Shown here piece by piece: positions 6,039 through 8,522 of a stretch of 8,522 bases of DNA. A program made the translations under genes and the position numbers. Where the stretch lies: assembly GCA_017621115.1 (NCBI GenBank), contig JAGATU010000059.1, positions 1 through 8,522 on the forward strand, in the 5' to 3' direction. This stretch comes from Lachnospiraceae bacterium. Lineage in GTDB: Bacteria; Bacillota_A; Clostridia; Lachnospirales; Lachnospiraceae. Positions within the stretch are counted from its first letter, which is position 1; the number at the start of each line of letters is the position of its first letter. Below the pieces are notes generated by a model. It had not been told where the DNA came from, did not search any database, and saw only the letters and a list, made by a program, of their open reading frames with translations.

Positions 6039-8453
6039 TTATGCTCTCATCTGTGCATCAAACTTATCAGCCAGAGCTGTGAGTACTTTTTCAAATACTG
6101 CATCTGTCATGGCATCTGTCACATCCTCTGTATCAGAAACCAACTTAAGGCTGAATGCCATACTCTTCTTATCTGCGCCAAGTTTTTCACTTTCGAAGAT
6201 ATCGAATAATGTAACCTTCTTAATCAAAGTATCACAAGCCTTAATTGCCTCAACCAAAGCGCCGCATTCTACGGACTTATTCACAAGTACGGAAAGGTCA
6301 CGGCTGTTAGCTGCAAAACCTGTCTCAGGAACATATTTGATGGCTTCTTTGAAAAGACCTGCCAATGTAGCATAATCAATTTCAGCAATGAAAATCTTAG
6401 TGTCGGCTTTCTTGCCGCCTGCAATATTCATGCTGTCAACGATTTCATAGCGTAACTGTCCGAAATGACCAATCTTAACATCCTTGCAATATACATCAGC
6501 TGTTCTGCCCGGATGTAAATAAGGCACATTTCCTCTCTTGTATGTGAATTCCAAATCATTAGCACTTGCAAATGCTTCCAATGCTGCTTTCATGGAGAAG
6601 AAATCTTCTTTGATTCCGCATGTTCCGAGGCAAATCATCTTCTTTTCTACAGGCGGCTCTGTTAAAGGAAGTGCCTTTGGAAGATATACATTGGCAATTT
6701 CAAAGAAACGCATTGCTTCGTTACCGTTCTTAATATTGTTCTCGATAACACGAACCATAGCCGGAGCCATAAGAGTTCTCATAATGCTCAAGTTCTCTGT
6801 GATTGGATTTAATAATTCAACTACATTTCTTTCAGCCGCATCCTGCGGAATTAAGAACATATCAAATTCATTCTTCGCTGTCATGGCGATAGTCTGAATC
6901 TCATAATAACCCTGTGAGCAGAGGAATTCTTTTACGGAAAGTTCCTTCTTCTGAGCCGCATTTAAGCCGCCGCTTGTAACCTTTGCATCATCAAGGAATG
7001 TAGGGATTACCTTATCATAACCGTATTCGCGGATTACTTCTTCTGCAATATCCTGGTAACCTTCCACATCTTCACGGTATCTTGGAATCGCAAGTGTAAG
7101 TACACCATTATCAAGTGCTACTTCAAACTGAAGCGCTTCTAAAATGCTTACCATTTCTGCTTCCGGGACTTCAATACCGAGTACTTCGTTAACCTTTGCG
7201 GTTTCTACTTTGATTACTCTCTTTTCAGTGGAAGCACCTGCGGATTCATCAAAATGGCTGGAACTTACTTTTGCAATACCGAGTGTCTGTACGAGGTTAA
7301 GAGCACGTGCCATACCGCATTCAACTGTATGTTCATCAATACCTTTTTCAAATCTTGCAGCCGCATCAGAACGTAAACCGAGACTTCTTGAAGTCTTACG
7401 GACATTATCCTTTAAGAACTTCGCAGATTCGAATAATACTTCCTTGGTGTTCTCTGTAATTTCACTGTTAAGACCGCCCATAACACCGGCAAGACCAACT
7501 GCTTTTACCTTATCGCAGATTAATAAATTATTGGTTGTAAGAACACGTGTCTTCTCATCCAATGTAATCAACTCTTCTTTATCTTCCGCTCTTCTGACTA
7601 CGATGGAAGAACCTTCCAAAGTATTTAAGTCAAAAGCATGCATCGGCTGACCCATTTCCACCAAAACATAGTTTGTAATATCAACCATAGCGTTAATTGC
7701 ATTATGACCGACAGCAATTAATCTTCTCTTCATCCAAAGCGGAGCTTCCGCATATTTTACATCGTAAATATAATGTCCGATGTATCTTGGACATGTTTCT
7801 TTATCGATAACCGTTACGCTGATGTCAGGATTGGTTGTTCCGTCTTCTGTATAACTTAAATCAGGTGCCTTGAACGGTTTTCTTAAGGCAGCAGCCACTT
7901 CTTTTGCAATACCTACTACAGACTGGCAATCGGGTCTGTTGGCTGTAATGGAAATATCAAAGAGATAATCGTCTAACTCTAAGTAATCTCTCATTTCCAT
8001 ACCGATTGGTGCATCTTCCGCAAGAATCATAATACCGTTTACATCTGCTCCCGGATACCAGTCCTTGTTCAGATTCAGTTCTTCGCCGGAACATAACATT
8101 CCATAAGAAACCATATCCTTCATCTTTCTTGGCTGGATTTCCAGACCGCAAGGAAGTTTTGCACCGATAAGTGCTGCAGGAACTTTAGCACCGACAAATA
8201 CATTGTCCGCACCTGTTAAAATAAGGTGGTCTTCACCAAGTTCCTTACCGCAATTAATATGGCAGATTTCCAAATGTGTGCCTTCGTAGTGCTCCATGGA
8301 TGTTACCTGGCCTACTACTACTTTTTCCATATTTTCGCCTAAATATTCCATACCTTCCACTTCGAAACCAACGGAGAAAAGTTTCTCTTCCAGTTCCTTT
8401 GGAGTAATATCAATATCTACGTAATCTTTTAACCAACTATATAAAACTTTCAT
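6039..8453 (-). CDS. pheT: Phenylalanine--tRNA ligase beta subunit
   Basis: The 804-residue beta chain of the alpha2-beta2 phenylalanyl-tRNA synthetase, which with PheS charges tRNA-Phe with phenylalanine; this chain holds the editing and much of the tRNA-binding surface. The full domain order is present: an EMAP/OB-type tRNA-binding domain (about 40-150), the DISITANRPDC junction (167-176), the B3/B4 editing region with NAMVDITNYVLVEMGQPMHAFD-type sequence (254-275), GLRSDAAARFEKGID (359-373), the B5 domain ending PRYREDVEGY...EYGYDKV (457-482), the catalytic-like core (about 500-695, with RFFEIANVY and YLHPGRTA), and a C-terminal ferredoxin-fold anticodon-binding domain (about 710-803, NSRDLSVLV and KKSMAFSL). 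Length is normal for bacterial PheT. It starts 16 bp after pheS; its ribosome binding site overlaps the pheS stop codon, suggesting coupled translation. No frameshift or missing domain was seen. Confidence 0.97.
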   Translation of the reverse strand: MKVLYSWLKDYVDIDITPKELEEKLFSVGFEVEGMEYLGENMEKVVVGQVTSMEHYEGTHLEICHINCGKELGEDHLILTGADNVFVGAKVPAALIGAKLPCGLEIQPRKMKDMVSYGMLCSGEELNLNKDWYPGADVNGIMILAEDAPIGMEMRDYLELDDYLFDISITANRPDCQSVVGIAKEVAAALRKPFKAPDLSYTEDGTTNPDISVTVIDKETCPRYIGHYIYDVKYAEAPLWMKRRLIAVGHNAINAMVDITNYVLVEMGQPMHAFDLNTLEGSSIVVRRAEDKEELITLDEKTRVLTTNNLLICDKVKAVGLAGVMGGLNSEITENTKEVLFESAKFLKDNVRKTSRSLGLRSDAAARFEKGIDEHTVECGMARALNLVQTLGIAKVSSSHFDESAGASTEKRVIKVETAKVNEVLGIEVPEAEMVSILEALQFEVALDNGVLTLAIPRYREDVEGYQDIAEEVIREYGYDKVIPTFLDDAKVTSGGLNAAQKKELSVKEFLCSQGYYEIQTIAMTAKNEFDMFLIPQDAAERNVVELLNPITENLSIMRTLMAPAMVRVIENNIKNGNEAMRFFEIANVYLPKALPLTEPPVEKKMICLGTCGIKEDFFSMKAALEAFASANDLEFTYKRGNVPYLHPGRTADVYCKDVKIGHFGQLRYEIVDSMNIAGGKKADTKIFIAEIDYATLAGLFKEAIKYVPETGFAANSRDLSVLVNKSVECGALVEAIKACDTLIKKVTLFDIFESEKLGADKKSMAFSLKLVSDTEDVTDAMTDAVFEKVLTALADKFDAQMRA

Positions 8454-8463
8454 CTTTTTCCAT

Positions 8464-8471
8464 ACCTCCTT
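8464..8471 (-). promoter_or_regulatory. Ribosome binding site of pheT overlapping the pheS stop
   Basis: The minus strand reads GCGTAAGGAGGTATGG: AAGGAGGT is nearly perfect and shares two bases with the pheS TAA (8472-8470). The spacer to the pheT ATG at 8453 is 10 nt. A closer ATG at 8463 directly abuts the site but opens only an eight-codon frame. Confidence 0.75.
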
Positions 8472-8522
8472 ACGCCTTGAACTGCTTTAAGAATTCAATA
8501 TCGTTTTCAAACAATTTGCCCA
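8470..8522 (-). CDS. pheS: Phenylalanine--tRNA ligase alpha subunit, C-terminal end only
   Basis: Only the last 16 codons and the stop are in the window; the rest lies beyond the right edge. The reading GKLFENDIEFLKQFKA ends at TAA 8472-8470 and closely matches the end of the PheS catalytic subunit, where bacterial enzymes have a (F)ENDLRFLKQF-type terminus. The immediate pheT downstream, 16 bp away, confirms the identity through the standard pheS-pheT order. PheS carries the class II aminoacylation site, which is not visible here. Any promoter or T-box leader would be outside the window. Confidence 0.9.
   Translation of the reverse strand, partial: GKLFENDIEFLKQFKA

Noticed and set aside
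7144..7650. 168-codon plus-strand open frame inside pheT
   Set aside because: It is antisense to strongly conserved pheT codons, has low-complexity Ser/Thr/Ala-rich composition typical of antisense frames, and shows no recognisable domain.
8473..8522. T-box or attenuator for the phenylalanyl-tRNA synthetase genes
   Set aside because: These bases are pheS coding sequence; any such leader would lie beyond the right edge and cannot be assessed.

Overview
The window looks like a housekeeping chromosomal segment from a low-to-moderate GC Gram-positive anaerobe of the class Clostridia, most likely a Lachnospiraceae-like organism. This is inferred from the AT-leaning composition, strong AGGAGG-type ribosome binding sites, Bacillus-type ManA and Gram-positive-type EPSP synthase sequence, and a long M18 peptidase of the clostridial kind. 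No rRNA, tRNA, CRISPR array, insertion sequence or phage gene is visible. The species cannot be told from the sequence alone.

Layout. Bases 1-527 (+) hold the 3' end of aroA (shikimate pathway). A 14-bp perfect hairpin at 533-564 sits between aroA and a tightly packed minus-strand gene series that converges on it, and has T-rich flanks on both sides, so it probably terminates both. Reading the minus strand in transcription order: the end of pheS (8522-8470), pheT (8453-6039), an M18 metallo-aminopeptidase (6020-4620), queA (4566-3517), then a 106-bp gap with a good sigma-A-type promoter (3500-3472), a small PilZ-domain protein (3410-3078), a 766-residue three-domain protein joining GDP-mannose pyrophosphorylase, a type II PMI-like cupin and a complete Bacillus-type mannose-6-phosphate isomerase (3062-762), and a 54-codon GTG-initiated membrane protein (734-570) that I found by reading the sequence.

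Function. pheS-pheT encode phenylalanyl-tRNA synthetase; queA makes the epoxyqueuosine precursor of queuosine in tRNA; the M18 enzyme trims peptides. These form a translation/protein-turnover group with gaps of 16-53 bp. The second group, from its own predicted promoter, links a likely c-di-GMP receptor with an enzyme covering both ends of the fructose-6-P to GDP-mannose route (the phosphomannomutase step is not here) and a tiny membrane protein. That pairing suggests, but does not prove, c-di-GMP-linked control of mannose-containing surface polysaccharide.

I see no dramatic new system. The most interesting items are the three-domain mannose enzyme with a seemingly altered central cupin, its PilZ neighbour, and the small membrane protein at the operon end.
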